Below are positions 16,766 to 25,308 of a stretch of 64,000 nucleotides of DNA, one piece after another; within the stretch, counting starts at the first letter, position 1; each line of letters starts with the position of its first letter. The stretch is from assembly GCA_045598325.1 (NCBI GenBank), contig JAZLLT010000057.1, forward strand, positions 3,723 through 67,722. The letters run 5' to 3'. The notes under the pieces were generated by a model. That model saw only the letters and a list, made by a program, of their open reading frames with translations, did not search any database and was not told the DNA's origin. The translations under genes were made by a program, and so were the position numbers. The stretch is from RUG14130 sp045598325 (lineage in GTDB: Bacteria; Bacillota; Clostridia; Christensenellales; Aristaeellaceae).

Positions 16766-17739
16766 TGTTCTGCACCATCAAACAAATCGCGGAATGGTGC
16801 AGGGAACACGATGATTTCATCGTCATCACCCACGCCCGCCCGGATGGAGACGCATACGGTTGCGCCATTGCCGCGACCCTCGCGCTGCGCGCTATCGGAA
16901 AAAGAGCGTTTCCCGCCTGCGATGATCCCGTGGAAACCAAATACCGTTTTCTGCCCCTGTCGGATGAATTTGCCGACAAGGATCATATGCCTTATGTCCC
17001 GAAAACAGCGCTCGCGGTGGACTGCGGCGACGGCGGACGGATGAAGCAGCTGGAGGATGTTTTCAATTCCTGCAGTGACAGTGCGGTCATCGACCATCAC
17101 GGAACCAACGAAGGATTCGGCGACCTCACTTATCTGGAGGGAAATGCCGCCGCGGCAGGCGAACTCATTCTGAAACTCATCCGAGAAATGGGTATCCCTT
17201 TCACGAAGGATATGGCGACCTGCATCTATACAGCCGTTTCGACCGACAGCGGCAATTTCTCGTTCCGCGATACATCTGCCCAGTCTTTTGATACCGCTTC
17301 CGAATGTATGAAGGCGGGAATCGACATTGAGATGCTGTCCCGTACGCTGTTCCGTCAAAGGAGCCTTGCCAAAACAAAACTCATCGCGCTTGCGCTGAGT
17401 AACATCGTAATGAGCAAAAATGGCTATATCGCCGCGGTAAAAGTGACGGATGAGATGTTTGAAAAAGCAGGCGCTGAGCGCCCCGACAGCCATTCCATCG
17501 TCAACTACATGAACGAGATCGACGGCGTGAAAGTAGGCATCCTCTGCGAACAGAACAAAGACGGTGTGAAGATCTCCTTCCGCAGCGGCGACGGGACGGA
17601 TGTTTCCGAACTGGCGAAGCAGTTTGACGGCGGAGGACACAAAGCGGCCTCCGGCGGCAGAATCCTCGGCGCGAAACTGGAAGATGAATTCATGAACATT
17701 GTCCGCGCGTCCGCGGCTTTCGTGGGCGATACTTTATGA
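16765..17739 (+). CDS. nrnA: DHH-family oligoribonuclease/pAp phosphatase (NrnA-type)
   Basis: A 324-residue DHH/DHHA1 phosphoesterase that degrades nanoRNA and dephosphorylates pAp. Metal ligands are visible at H23, D27, D29 (HARPDGD), D86 and the DHH motif D110-H111-H112. The C-terminal DHHA1 domain has the substrate-binding GGGHKAASGG. The gene usually sits between rbfA and truB in Clostridia, as here. It overlaps truB by 4 bases (ATGA). Confidence 0.95.
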   Translation: MFCTIKQIAEWCREHDDFIVITHARPDGDAYGCAIAATLALRAIGKRAFPACDDPVETKYRFLPLSDEFADKDHMPYVPKTALAVDCGDGGRMKQLEDVFNSCSDSAVIDHHGTNEGFGDLTYLEGNAAAAGELILKLIREMGIPFTKDMATCIYTAVSTDSGNFSFRDTSAQSFDTASECMKAGIDIEMLSRTLFRQRSLAKTKLIALALSNIVMSKNGYIAAVKVTDEMFEKAGAERPDSHSIVNYMNEIDGVKVGILCEQNKDGVKISFRSGDGTDVSELAKQFDGGGHKAASGGRILGAKLEDEFMNIVRASAAFVGDTL

Positions 17740-18626
17740 ACGGATTCATCAATCTCCTGAAACCCGCGGGCATGACCTCCTCCGATGCCGTGATGTGCGT
17801 GAAGAAACTCCTTCCGCGCAAGACGGCGGTCGGACACGGTGGAACCCTTGACCCGGACGCGGCGGGCGTCTTGCCGATCTGTGTCGGAAAAGCGACCCGT
17901 CTTTTTAACTATATCATCGATAAGCAGAAGACCTATATCGGAGAGTTGGCACTCGGCGTCAACACGACCACCGATGACGCGGGCGGCGAGATTCTGTCCG
18001 TGCATGAAGTCGATGTATCGGAAGACGATATCGGTAAGGTGCTTCCGCATTTCATAGGCGATATCGAACAGGTGCCGCCGATGTACAGCGCGCTCAAACG
18101 CGACGGTGTGGCTCTTTATAAACTCGCAAGGAAAGGCGAAACGGTCGAACTTGAAAGCCGCACGGTGCACATCGAAAGCATCAGACTCCTACGGAAAACA
18201 GGGAAAGACAAGTATCTGTTGGAAATCGTCTGCGGAAAAGGGACCTATATCCGTTCCCTCATGCGCGATATCGGGGCAGAACTCGGCTGCGGCGGGCATA
18301 TGTCTTTTCTGCTCCGCTCGCAAAGCGGAATCTTCAAAAGCGATGACGCGATCACGATAGAAGAACTGAGAAGCCTTGAATTCATCGAATCCGCGCTTTT
18401 CCCGATGGATTATCCGCTTGGCGCTTTTGCAAAAGCGGTAGTGAAAAGCGAATACAGGATGAATATCATAAACGGTCAACCGGTTACGGTGGAGATGCTT
18501 TGCAATGAACTGCCCGTAGCCGGGACTGCTGTCGCCATCTACTGCGGGACCGAATTCGCCGGAATGGGCGAAGTAACGGAAGAAAACATCGTCCGTATCA
18601 GAGCAATGCTATTGGAGAATCCATGA
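17736..18626 (+). CDS. truB: tRNA pseudouridine(55) synthase
   Basis: A 296-residue TruB, which makes pseudouridine 55 in the T-loop of tRNA. The catalytic aspartate is D39 in GGTLDPDAAG, and the conserved 'RGTYIRSL'-type segment appears as 'GKGTYIRSLMRDIG'. A C-terminal extension of about 80 residues may be the PUA-like part. It overlaps nrnA (ATGA) upstream and addB (ATGA) downstream. The usual next gene in this operon, ribF, is absent. Confidence 0.97.
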   Translation: MNGFINLLKPAGMTSSDAVMCVKKLLPRKTAVGHGGTLDPDAAGVLPICVGKATRLFNYIIDKQKTYIGELALGVNTTTDDAGGEILSVHEVDVSEDDIGKVLPHFIGDIEQVPPMYSALKRDGVALYKLARKGETVELESRTVHIESIRLLRKTGKDKYLLEIVCGKGTYIRSLMRDIGAELGCGGHMSFLLRSQSGIFKSDDAITIEELRSLEFIESALFPMDYPLGAFAKAVVKSEYRMNIINGQPVTVEMLCNELPVAGTAVAIYCGTEFAGMGEVTEENIVRIRAMLLENP

Positions 18627-21600
18627 AACATCTGATCTACACCGGCAGGATTGCCGCCTTGTCCTCAAAACTGAAAAGCGAAGTAAAGCGTCTGCTCGAA
18701 GAGCGAATAGACACGGATGTATTTGTCGTCGTGCCCAATCAGTTGACGCTTGAAACGGAGATCACGCTGATGGACGCGCTCGGAATGAAAGGTTCCGTGC
18801 GCTTAAATGTCGTATCTCCCGGACGGTTTTGCGGGCGGATCTTCGAGGAAGCGGGCAGGAAAAACGCCGTTTCCGTAGATGAACGCGGAAAAGCGATGCT
18901 GATGGGCTATCTGCTCCGAAAACATTCCTCAAAACTCGGATACTATAAAAAGAGTTACGCCAAAGCAGGTTTCGAATCGAAACTCGTGGAAGCAGTCACG
19001 CATTTCAAACAGGCAGGCATCACGCCCGAAGCACTTGAAAAGTGCATCGAAATCGAGGAAGACAGTGCGCTCGGCAAGAAACTTACGGATATCATGTTCC
19101 TCTACGGAAAGTATGAGGAATTGCTCGCGGGCCATATGACGGACGGCGAGGATGAAGTCAGCGAAGCGCTTGACCGCATGCGCGGAGCAAGTATGCTGAA
19201 GAACGCCTATGTGCTGTTCTACGGCTTCGATATCACGACAAACTATATCAACCGTCTAGCCGCGGGAACGGCGCTGAACTGTCTCGGGGTATCGGTGTTT
19301 CTGCCGCTGCCCGGAGACGGTGAGATGCGGGATATTTCGATTTATATTCCGATGCAGGACGCGTATTTGCGTTTGAAATCTGTGTTTGACGAGTTCGGTG
19401 TGCCGTTTTCCTGTGTACATTTGAAAGAGCCGCAAACTACGAGAAACGCCGTACAGAGAGCGACGAAAGAACTGTACTGCGTACCGACCGAACAAGTCAC
19501 GGAAGAGACAGACGATATCTGCATCGCGAAACTGAAAAATCCCCTTGAAGAAGCGTTCTATGTGGCGGGTCGCATCCGCAGTCTCGTGCGCGAAAATGGA
19601 TGGCATTACAGCGATATTCGCGTTCTGCTGGAAGATGACGGCTCTCATGAGGACATCATTCGAACCGCTTTCGACAGCATGCAGATCCCGTATTTCACGC
19701 AGGACATGCGCGACGCGCTCAAACATCCGCTGTGCATGTTTCTGACGGAAACTTTCAATCTGATCCTCGGCAAGCCTCTTTCTGCGAGCGCCATCATGGA
19801 GACGGGCTTTACAACTCTGACGGATGCGGAATCCGAAGCACTGATGTCCTACATCCGCGCCGCGCGGCTGCGTCCTTCGGCGATGATGAGACATTTTACG
19901 CGGGGCAAGAGCGAAACGCTCGCGCGCGCGGAAGAAATCAGGCAGAAACTGATCACGCCCGTCCTCGCACTCAAAACCGCCGTCAAAGAAGCGAAAACGC
20001 TGAAGGAGCAGTTGAACGCCGTCTATAACTACCTGACGGAAATGAAGTGCTTCGAAAAGAGTGCGTATTACCGTGAGAAAATGCTCGAAAAGGGCCTTGT
20101 TTCCTGCGCAGCGGATGATATCCGAGTCGGGAACATGATCCTCGGGATCTTCGACCAGATGCTGGAACTGTTCGGCGAAAAGCCCATGTCCGCCACAATG
20201 CTGTTCGATCTGATCGGACGGGCAATGGGGTCCGTCATCATCAAGACTCTGCCTCAGAGCCCGGATGCCGTGCAGGTAGCATCGCCGCAGAGAAGCGGAC
20301 TTACGCCGGTCAAAGCGGTGTTCATGATGAATGCCCTTGCGGAAAGCGTCAAGACCGGAGGTGAAGCGCTGAGTGACAATGATATCGGCGCCGTGACGCA
20401 GGTGACGGGCAAATATATCCGGCCGGATGAAGTGGCGCTTGCCAGAACGAACCGCATGTATGTGAAAAACGCTTTCATGCTCGCGGAGGAGTTTCTGTGT
20501 GTCACTTATCCTGCGGGCGGAATTGACGGTGGAGCAAAGGCGTGCGGAGCAATCGTAAATGAACTGAAGCATGTGGCGTCCAAACTTTCGGAACACAGCG
20601 ATGTAAATGATGATGAGCACATCCTGAAAATGCTCCTGTGTGCACCGGATGCGGCAAGACGCTACATTGCCGCGCATTTTGAGGAAATCGAGAAAAATAA
20701 CAGCACGATAACGGCCTTGAAAGCGGTATGCGAGGAAGATGATCTTCCGGCTGTGACAAAAGCGCGCGGTTACCGCTTGCAGAGCGAAAAACTGGTAAAA
20801 CCGCTTCCGAAGAAACTTTATAAAGAAAGAACATCGGTTACAACGCTGGAGCAGTTCGCGAAGTGTCCATTTAAGCATTTTGTCGGGTACGGTTTAAGAC
20901 CGCAGGAAGAGGAGACCTATGACATAAACGAAAGAGTCAAGGGTATCTTCTACCACAAATGCGTACAGGATTTTGCCGCGAAAGCAAAAAATCACATTCC
21001 CGAAACCGAGGAAGAAGCAGCGGAACTGATGAAGCGGATCAGCAAAACCGTGATATCGGAGTCCCTGTCCGAACTTATTGGTGATGATCCGATCCTGCTC
21101 GGACAGACGGAAACGCTTGAGCGCATCATCGCCCGCGCGGCACGGATCATCCAGCGGCAGATGAAGTCGGGTGTCTTCCGTCCTTACGCGGAAGAACAGA
21201 AATACCGGGACAACGCGGTTGAACTGGATGACGGTACGGTCATCAGAGTTACATCCAAACCGGACCGTATCGACATGGGTTCGGTCAACGGAACGGACCA
21301 TGTGCTCGTTGTCGACTACAAGAGCGGCAATAATGATCTCGATCCCGTGCAGATCTATGAAGGACTGCAGCTGCAGCTGCTCATGTATCTTTCCGCGGCG
21401 TCAAATGAACTGCATGCGGATGACGCGGGCGCGTATTATTTCCACATCGCCGACAAGATCGTGAAGATTGACAGCATCGACGAAGCGGATATCGAAAAAG
21501 AGCGCAGAAAAACGGAGAAAATGCATGGCCTCGCGCCAAATGACAAGGATCTGCTCCGCGCCATTGCCGAGAATCCATCCGACATCCTGAATATCACGCT

Positions 21601-21901
21601 CGTCAAAGATGGATCACCCAGGAAAGGTTGCGCAACCGCGACCGCGGAGCAGTTTGCGGATGTGAAAGCGCACATCGTGGAAAAAGCAAAGGAATTCACG
21701 CGCTCGGTATTCGAAGGAGTGACTGAAATCGATCCCGTATCGGGAAAAGTGGACGGATGCAGGTATTGCTCCTACGCCGCGATTTGCATGAAAGACCGAA
21801 AAATCAAGCGCGCCGCACCAAAAAGAAAAGTGAAACACATGAAATACGAAGAACTCTACGAAAGGATTTCCGGGAAAGGGGAGAACCGTGAGGACACTTG
21901 A
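18623..21901 (+). CDS. addB: AddB/RexB-type PD-(D/E)XK nuclease subunit, orphan
   Basis: A 1092-residue protein matching the helicase-like, nuclease-bearing AddB subunit of the double-strand break repair complex AddAB. The C-terminal nuclease contains the DYK motif (D898, K900). Four cysteines at 748, 1046, 1049 and 1055 (C-x2-C-x5-C at the end) match the iron-sulphur cluster that locks the AddB nuclease domain. The N-terminus reads TGRIAALSSK where AddB usually has a G-GSGKS/T Walker A, so ATP binding is probably lost. No addA follows, although addBA is normally a pair; the next gene is a hydrolase overlapping by 14 bases. Confidence 0.85.
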   Translation: MKHLIYTGRIAALSSKLKSEVKRLLEERIDTDVFVVVPNQLTLETEITLMDALGMKGSVRLNVVSPGRFCGRIFEEAGRKNAVSVDERGKAMLMGYLLRKHSSKLGYYKKSYAKAGFESKLVEAVTHFKQAGITPEALEKCIEIEEDSALGKKLTDIMFLYGKYEELLAGHMTDGEDEVSEALDRMRGASMLKNAYVLFYGFDITTNYINRLAAGTALNCLGVSVFLPLPGDGEMRDISIYIPMQDAYLRLKSVFDEFGVPFSCVHLKEPQTTRNAVQRATKELYCVPTEQVTEETDDICIAKLKNPLEEAFYVAGRIRSLVRENGWHYSDIRVLLEDDGSHEDIIRTAFDSMQIPYFTQDMRDALKHPLCMFLTETFNLILGKPLSASAIMETGFTTLTDAESEALMSYIRAARLRPSAMMRHFTRGKSETLARAEEIRQKLITPVLALKTAVKEAKTLKEQLNAVYNYLTEMKCFEKSAYYREKMLEKGLVSCAADDIRVGNMILGIFDQMLELFGEKPMSATMLFDLIGRAMGSVIIKTLPQSPDAVQVASPQRSGLTPVKAVFMMNALAESVKTGGEALSDNDIGAVTQVTGKYIRPDEVALARTNRMYVKNAFMLAEEFLCVTYPAGGIDGGAKACGAIVNELKHVASKLSEHSDVNDDEHILKMLLCAPDAARRYIAAHFEEIEKNNSTITALKAVCEEDDLPAVTKARGYRLQSEKLVKPLPKKLYKERTSVTTLEQFAKCPFKHFVGYGLRPQEEETYDINERVKGIFYHKCVQDFAAKAKNHIPETEEEAAELMKRISKTVISESLSELIGDDPILLGQTETLERIIARAARIIQRQMKSGVFRPYAEEQKYRDNAVELDDGTVIRVTSKPDRIDMGSVNGTDHVLVVDYKSGNNDLDPVQIYEGLQLQLLMYLSAASNELHADDAGAYYFHIADKIVKIDSIDEADIEKERRKTEKMHGLAPNDKDLLRAIAENPSDILNITLVKDGSPRKGCATATAEQFADVKAHIVEKAKEFTRSVFEGVTEIDPVSGKVDGCRYCSYAAICMKDRKIKRAAPKRKVKHMKYEELYERISGKGENREDT

Positions 21902-22907
21902 ACTCAATGATCCGAGTGTGAAAGTATGCGGGCTCCCCGTATTCCGACAAAACGGAAAACTGGAACGCGTGCCGGCGGAGGTGCGTTCTGCCGTACCATC
22001 CATTTCCTTCTTCGGGAGAAGACCGCCGGGAGGACGCATCCTGTTTCGGACCGACAGCGGTAAAGTGAAACTCACGATCGAATTCGAAACGCTCGGATGC
22101 GATGTCGGTATGGCGCTATATCATTGCCAGAGGGCGGATATCTTTTTCGGAGACAGAAGAAACGCTCTGCTTGGCGGCTTCCTCTGCCCGATGAATTATG
22201 AGATGAAGCGCATTAGCGGCACATACGAAAAAGAGTCGGTCATGCAGGATGTGACGATCTTCCTTCCGCGCAATGAAGTAATAAAGGAACTCATCATCGA
22301 ACTGGACGACGGCGCGGTCGCCGAACCGCCTACGCCTTATAGCTACGGAACACCCGTCATCTTCTACGGTTCTTCCATTACGGAAGGCGGGCATACATCG
22401 CGGCCTTCCAACGCTTATCCGAGTATCATTTCGAAACGCCTTGATACGGATTTCATCAACTTGGGTTTTTCGGGCACGGCAAAGGGCGAAATCGAGATCG
22501 CCGATTACATCCTGACGCTTGAAAAGTCTGTCCTGGTAATGGACTATGACCACAATGCACCCGACCCCGAACACCTGCAAAGGACGCACGAGCCGTTCTT
22601 CAGGCACATCAGGGAGAAGGAACCCGAACTCCCCGTGATTTTCGTTTCCCGTCCGGACTTTGACTATTCTCCGGAGATCAGCAAAAAGAGACGGGACATC
22701 ATCAGGAGGACTTACGAAAAAGCAATCGGTGACGGTGACCGGAATGTCCGGTTCATTGACGGCGAGACACTTTTCGGTGATACCGACCGCGATATGTGCA
22801 TCGGAGACGGTGTCCATCCGAATGACCTCGGACACTACCGGATGGCGAATGTCATCGAGCCTGTCATCCGTAAAATACTCGAACGCAAGAAAGGAACATC
22901 ACTATGA
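21888..22907 (+). CDS. SGNH/GDSL-type hydrolase with N-terminal beta domain
   Basis: A 339-residue protein. The first about 150 residues form a beta-rich domain, followed by an SGNH domain with GSSITEGG (nucleophile about S163), 'GFSGTAKGE', 'DYDHNAP' and DGVHPND for the catalytic Asp-His pair. Two-domain proteins of this kind resemble carbohydrate esterase family 2/3-like enzymes, which deacetylate sugars, but the family is not certain. The GTG at 21888 is supported by GGGGAG 6 bases upstream and lies inside addB. Its stop overlaps the next gene (ATGA). Confidence 0.8.
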   Translation: MRTLELNDPSVKVCGLPVFRQNGKLERVPAEVRSAVPSISFFGRRPPGGRILFRTDSGKVKLTIEFETLGCDVGMALYHCQRADIFFGDRRNALLGGFLCPMNYEMKRISGTYEKESVMQDVTIFLPRNEVIKELIIELDDGAVAEPPTPYSYGTPVIFYGSSITEGGHTSRPSNAYPSIISKRLDTDFINLGFSGTAKGEIEIADYILTLEKSVLVMDYDHNAPDPEHLQRTHEPFFRHIREKEPELPVIFVSRPDFDYSPEISKKRRDIIRRTYEKAIGDGDRNVRFIDGETLFGDTDRDMCIGDGVHPNDLGHYRMANVIEPVIRKILERKKGTSL

Positions 22908-23374
22908 AAAAGATCGTTGCGCTCATCCTTGCAATCATGACTCTGCTCTCAATGAGCGTCGTCTCGGAAACCGAAAAGTATGACGACCGCCAGACCGTCG
23001 TCGCGATGTACGGCGATCAGAACCGCTTCATCTTCGTTGTGGAGACAGCCTTGTTTGAGAAAGGCTATCTGGCCGAAGTCGATGTAGACGGCATCTTCGA
23101 TGAGTATACCGAGCAGGCGGTCATGGATTTCCAATACTACAAAGATTTCGAAGTGACCGGCATGCTCACCAAATCACAGTTCTACTGGCTCAACCGCAAG
23201 TATTACAAAGAATGGTTCGACGGATCCGATATCGTGTACATCACCGAGAACGGCTCCAAGTACCATCTTTGGGAATGCTCCACTCTTGAAAACAGCGTCG
23301 AGATCATGCCCATCAGCGTGAACATCGCCTACGAACTCGGCTACGATCCCTGCAGAAAGTGCATGGGTTATTGA
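22904..23374 (+). CDS. Secreted peptidoglycan-binding domain protein with Ada-like metal-binding tail
   Basis: A 156-residue protein with an N-terminal signal peptide (cut near residue 21-22). A PG_binding_1-like helical domain follows ('VETALFEKGYLAEVDVDGIFDEYTEQAVMDFQ' pattern, here divided between residues about 47-80). The C-terminal region has the 'VYITENGSKYH..EC' followed by '..ELGYDPCRKCMG' pattern, which is the small cysteine/histidine domain seen in secreted nucleases and cell-wall proteins and likely binds a metal. It probably sits at the cell envelope. No function is known. Confidence 0.7.
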   Translation: MKKIVALILAIMTLLSMSVVSETEKYDDRQTVVAMYGDQNRFIFVVETALFEKGYLAEVDVDGIFDEYTEQAVMDFQYYKDFEVTGMLTKSQFYWLNRKYYKEWFDGSDIVYITENGSKYHLWECSTLENSVEIMPISVNIAYELGYDPCRKCMGY

Positions 23375-23383
23375 TAAACCGAT

Positions 23384-24529
23384 ATGAAGCATCTGCGCCG
23401 CTTATCCGCCTTCATCATCGCCATCACGATGGTCTGCCTCTGTGCGTATTGCGAAGGGGCGGTTTCGTGTACCCTGGCGGACGACTGTTTCGTAAAAAGC
23501 GGCGAAGGCGATTTATATGTCCGTGCGGATGATACCGTTTCGGATATCAGCATCCGCACCGGAAACGGCAAGACGGTAAAGCCCGATGAAAACGGACACT
23601 GCCGTATCACCGTCACAAAAGACGATCTTGCAAACGGAAGCATTACGGTCCAAATCAAGTACAAACGCGGCGGCAATGAAGTTGCGGAACAGATCACACT
23701 GCCTGTTCATCTTGTGGAAGATATCTGTAGGGGAACGCTTTACATCGTGTTCCCGGACCGCGCTTTGCTCGAAGGCGAGACGGTGCCCGTGCGGTATGAA
23801 CTGGCGAATACGGGTAAAATCCGCTTTGGCTCCGCGGTTCTCCGAACAGGCGACGGTACGGAAAAGACTTTTGCGGATATCCCCGCGAACACTTCCGTTT
23901 CCTTCACGGAATATGTGACGGTCGAAAAGGGCAGTCAATACTCGCTCTCCGCCGATGTGGTTTCTCCCTATTCGGGCAAAACCACACAGATCGCAAGCGT
24001 GACCGGAACCGCGGATATCGCACGGGATGAAGTTGTTTTGACCGCTGTCTGCGAGCCTTGTGCTGCGGAGGGTACAAGCGCCAGAATGACGCTGAACATC
24101 GAAAACCGGGGTACTGCGTCTTACCATGGATGCGGTTTGTATCTGGATGGAAGTTATATTCCGTGTGACTTGCCTGATACGATCGAAAGCGGCGATTTTG
24201 TTTCCGTTAATATCAATACGCCGCTGATTGAAAAGGATATCGCGTTCAGATACGAATTGCGTCTTGTCTGCGCCGACGGGAGCGTAAAAACCGTACCCGC
24301 GGCGGAAGTTGCCGTTAAAGCGGAACCGGCCGGTGGCATTGCAGTACAAACAAATGAGCCGGAAGATGTGACGCCGGAGGATACCGCAATAAGGGACATC
24401 ATCCTGCTGCTCTCTTCACTCAAAGGTTTTGAACGGGCGATCCTGCTTATCTGCGGAGGAACAGCAATCGTGCTCGCGATTGTCATTATGTCGAGACACG
24501 GGAAAAAATCAGCAAAAGAGAAGGATTAG
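23384..24529 (+). CDS. Secreted, membrane-anchored protein with CARDB-like domains
   Basis: A 381-residue protein of unknown function. It has a signal peptide (about residues 1-24), three or four predicted beta-sandwich segments of CARDB or Ig-like type ('GETVPVRYELANTGKI' and 'SARMTLNIENRGTAS' are typical strand-loop patterns), and a single C-terminal membrane segment (about 350-370) ending in a short basic tail. Topology suggests an extracellular part held in the membrane. It lies 9 bases after the secreted metal-binding protein and 2 bases before the DUF2461 gene, so all three may be one unit. Confidence 0.55.
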   Translation: MKHLRRLSAFIIAITMVCLCAYCEGAVSCTLADDCFVKSGEGDLYVRADDTVSDISIRTGNGKTVKPDENGHCRITVTKDDLANGSITVQIKYKRGGNEVAEQITLPVHLVEDICRGTLYIVFPDRALLEGETVPVRYELANTGKIRFGSAVLRTGDGTEKTFADIPANTSVSFTEYVTVEKGSQYSLSADVVSPYSGKTTQIASVTGTADIARDEVVLTAVCEPCAAEGTSARMTLNIENRGTASYHGCGLYLDGSYIPCDLPDTIESGDFVSVNINTPLIEKDIAFRYELRLVCADGSVKTVPAAEVAVKAEPAGGIAVQTNEPEDVTPEDTAIRDIILLLSSLKGFERAILLICGGTAIVLAIVIMSRHGKKSAKEKD

Positions 24530-24531
24530 GT

Positions 24532-25203
24532 ATGTTTAACGGATTTACCGATGAGACTTTTGAGTTTTTCATGGCTCTGTCCTTCAACAATAACCGGGAG
24601 TTCTTCCACGAAAATCACGACTGGTATATGCGCGCCGTCCGTCAGCCGCTGCTGGATCTGGCAGGCGACCTCGCGGAGACGATCGAACGCATTGATGATG
24701 ATCTGGAGCGCAGACCGGAAAGATGCGTTTCCCGCATCAACCGGGATATCCGCTTTTCGCGTGACAAGTCTCCTTACCGTTCCTATATGTGGATCGCATT
24801 TCACAAGGGAGAAGACAAACACGCGCATCCCGGTTTCTATATGGATATCTCCTGCGACGGCATCGGCTTCGGCATGGGATTCTATGAGGAGAACAAGCCG
24901 CTCATGGAAGCGCACAGACAATTGCTCCTCACGCATCCTGAAAAGTTCCGTTCGGTGATCGAGAATCTGGACAGTAATATCGGCGTCAGCGTACAGACTT
25001 ATAAACGCATGAAAGTACCCGAAACACTTGACGAATCTCTCGCAAAGTGGTACTCTATTAGATGTGTGACTTTGTCCTGCGGCATGAATACATCTTCGGC
25101 CGCGGTACGGTCACACGAATTGAGCGAAATCATCAAAGATGCGTACCTGAAGATGAGACCAATGTACGATTATCTGGATTCGCTGCAGCCTGTTCTTGTT
25201 TAG
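24532..25203 (+). CDS. DUF2461 domain-containing protein
   Basis: A 223-residue cytoplasmic protein of the DUF2461 family: 'FNNNREFFHENHDWY', 'RINRDIRFSRDKSPYRSYMW' and 'GFYMDISCDGIGFGMGFY' are the conserved blocks. The function is not established. It begins 2 bases after the preceding gene, so may be coupled to it. A structured spacer follows (25203-25284). Confidence 0.85.
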   Translation: MFNGFTDETFEFFMALSFNNNREFFHENHDWYMRAVRQPLLDLAGDLAETIERIDDDLERRPERCVSRINRDIRFSRDKSPYRSYMWIAFHKGEDKHAHPGFYMDISCDGIGFGMGFYEENKPLMEAHRQLLLTHPEKFRSVIENLDSNIGVSVQTYKRMKVPETLDESLAKWYSIRCVTLSCGMNTSSAAVRSHELSEIIKDAYLKMRPMYDYLDSLQPVLV

Positions 25204-25284
25204 CCGCCTGATGCGGCAACCGGTGAGCGCGATGCGCGTCCGGCCGATTGGCAGGGGAGAAGGCATTCTTCCGTCGGCACCGGT
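25203..25284 (+). other. Strongly structured spacer before phosphohexomutase (possible RNA element)
   Basis: The gap between DUF2461 and the phosphohexomutase gene holds nested inverted repeats: GCCGC/GCGGC (25203-25217), then ACCGGTG (25219-25225) pairing perfectly with CACCGGT (25278-25284) and enclosing GCGC-GAT-GCGC and a GAAG...CTTC hairpin. This would fold as a multi-branch RNA. It has no T-run, and it does not match a riboswitch I recognise. Confidence 0.45.
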
Positions 25285-25308
25285 CATATGCGTCCGAAAG
25301 GAGATTTT

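Noticed and set aside
19256..20878. A 540-codon minus-strand ORF opposite addB
   Set aside because: Shadow of addB; translation rich in R, H and F with no family signal.
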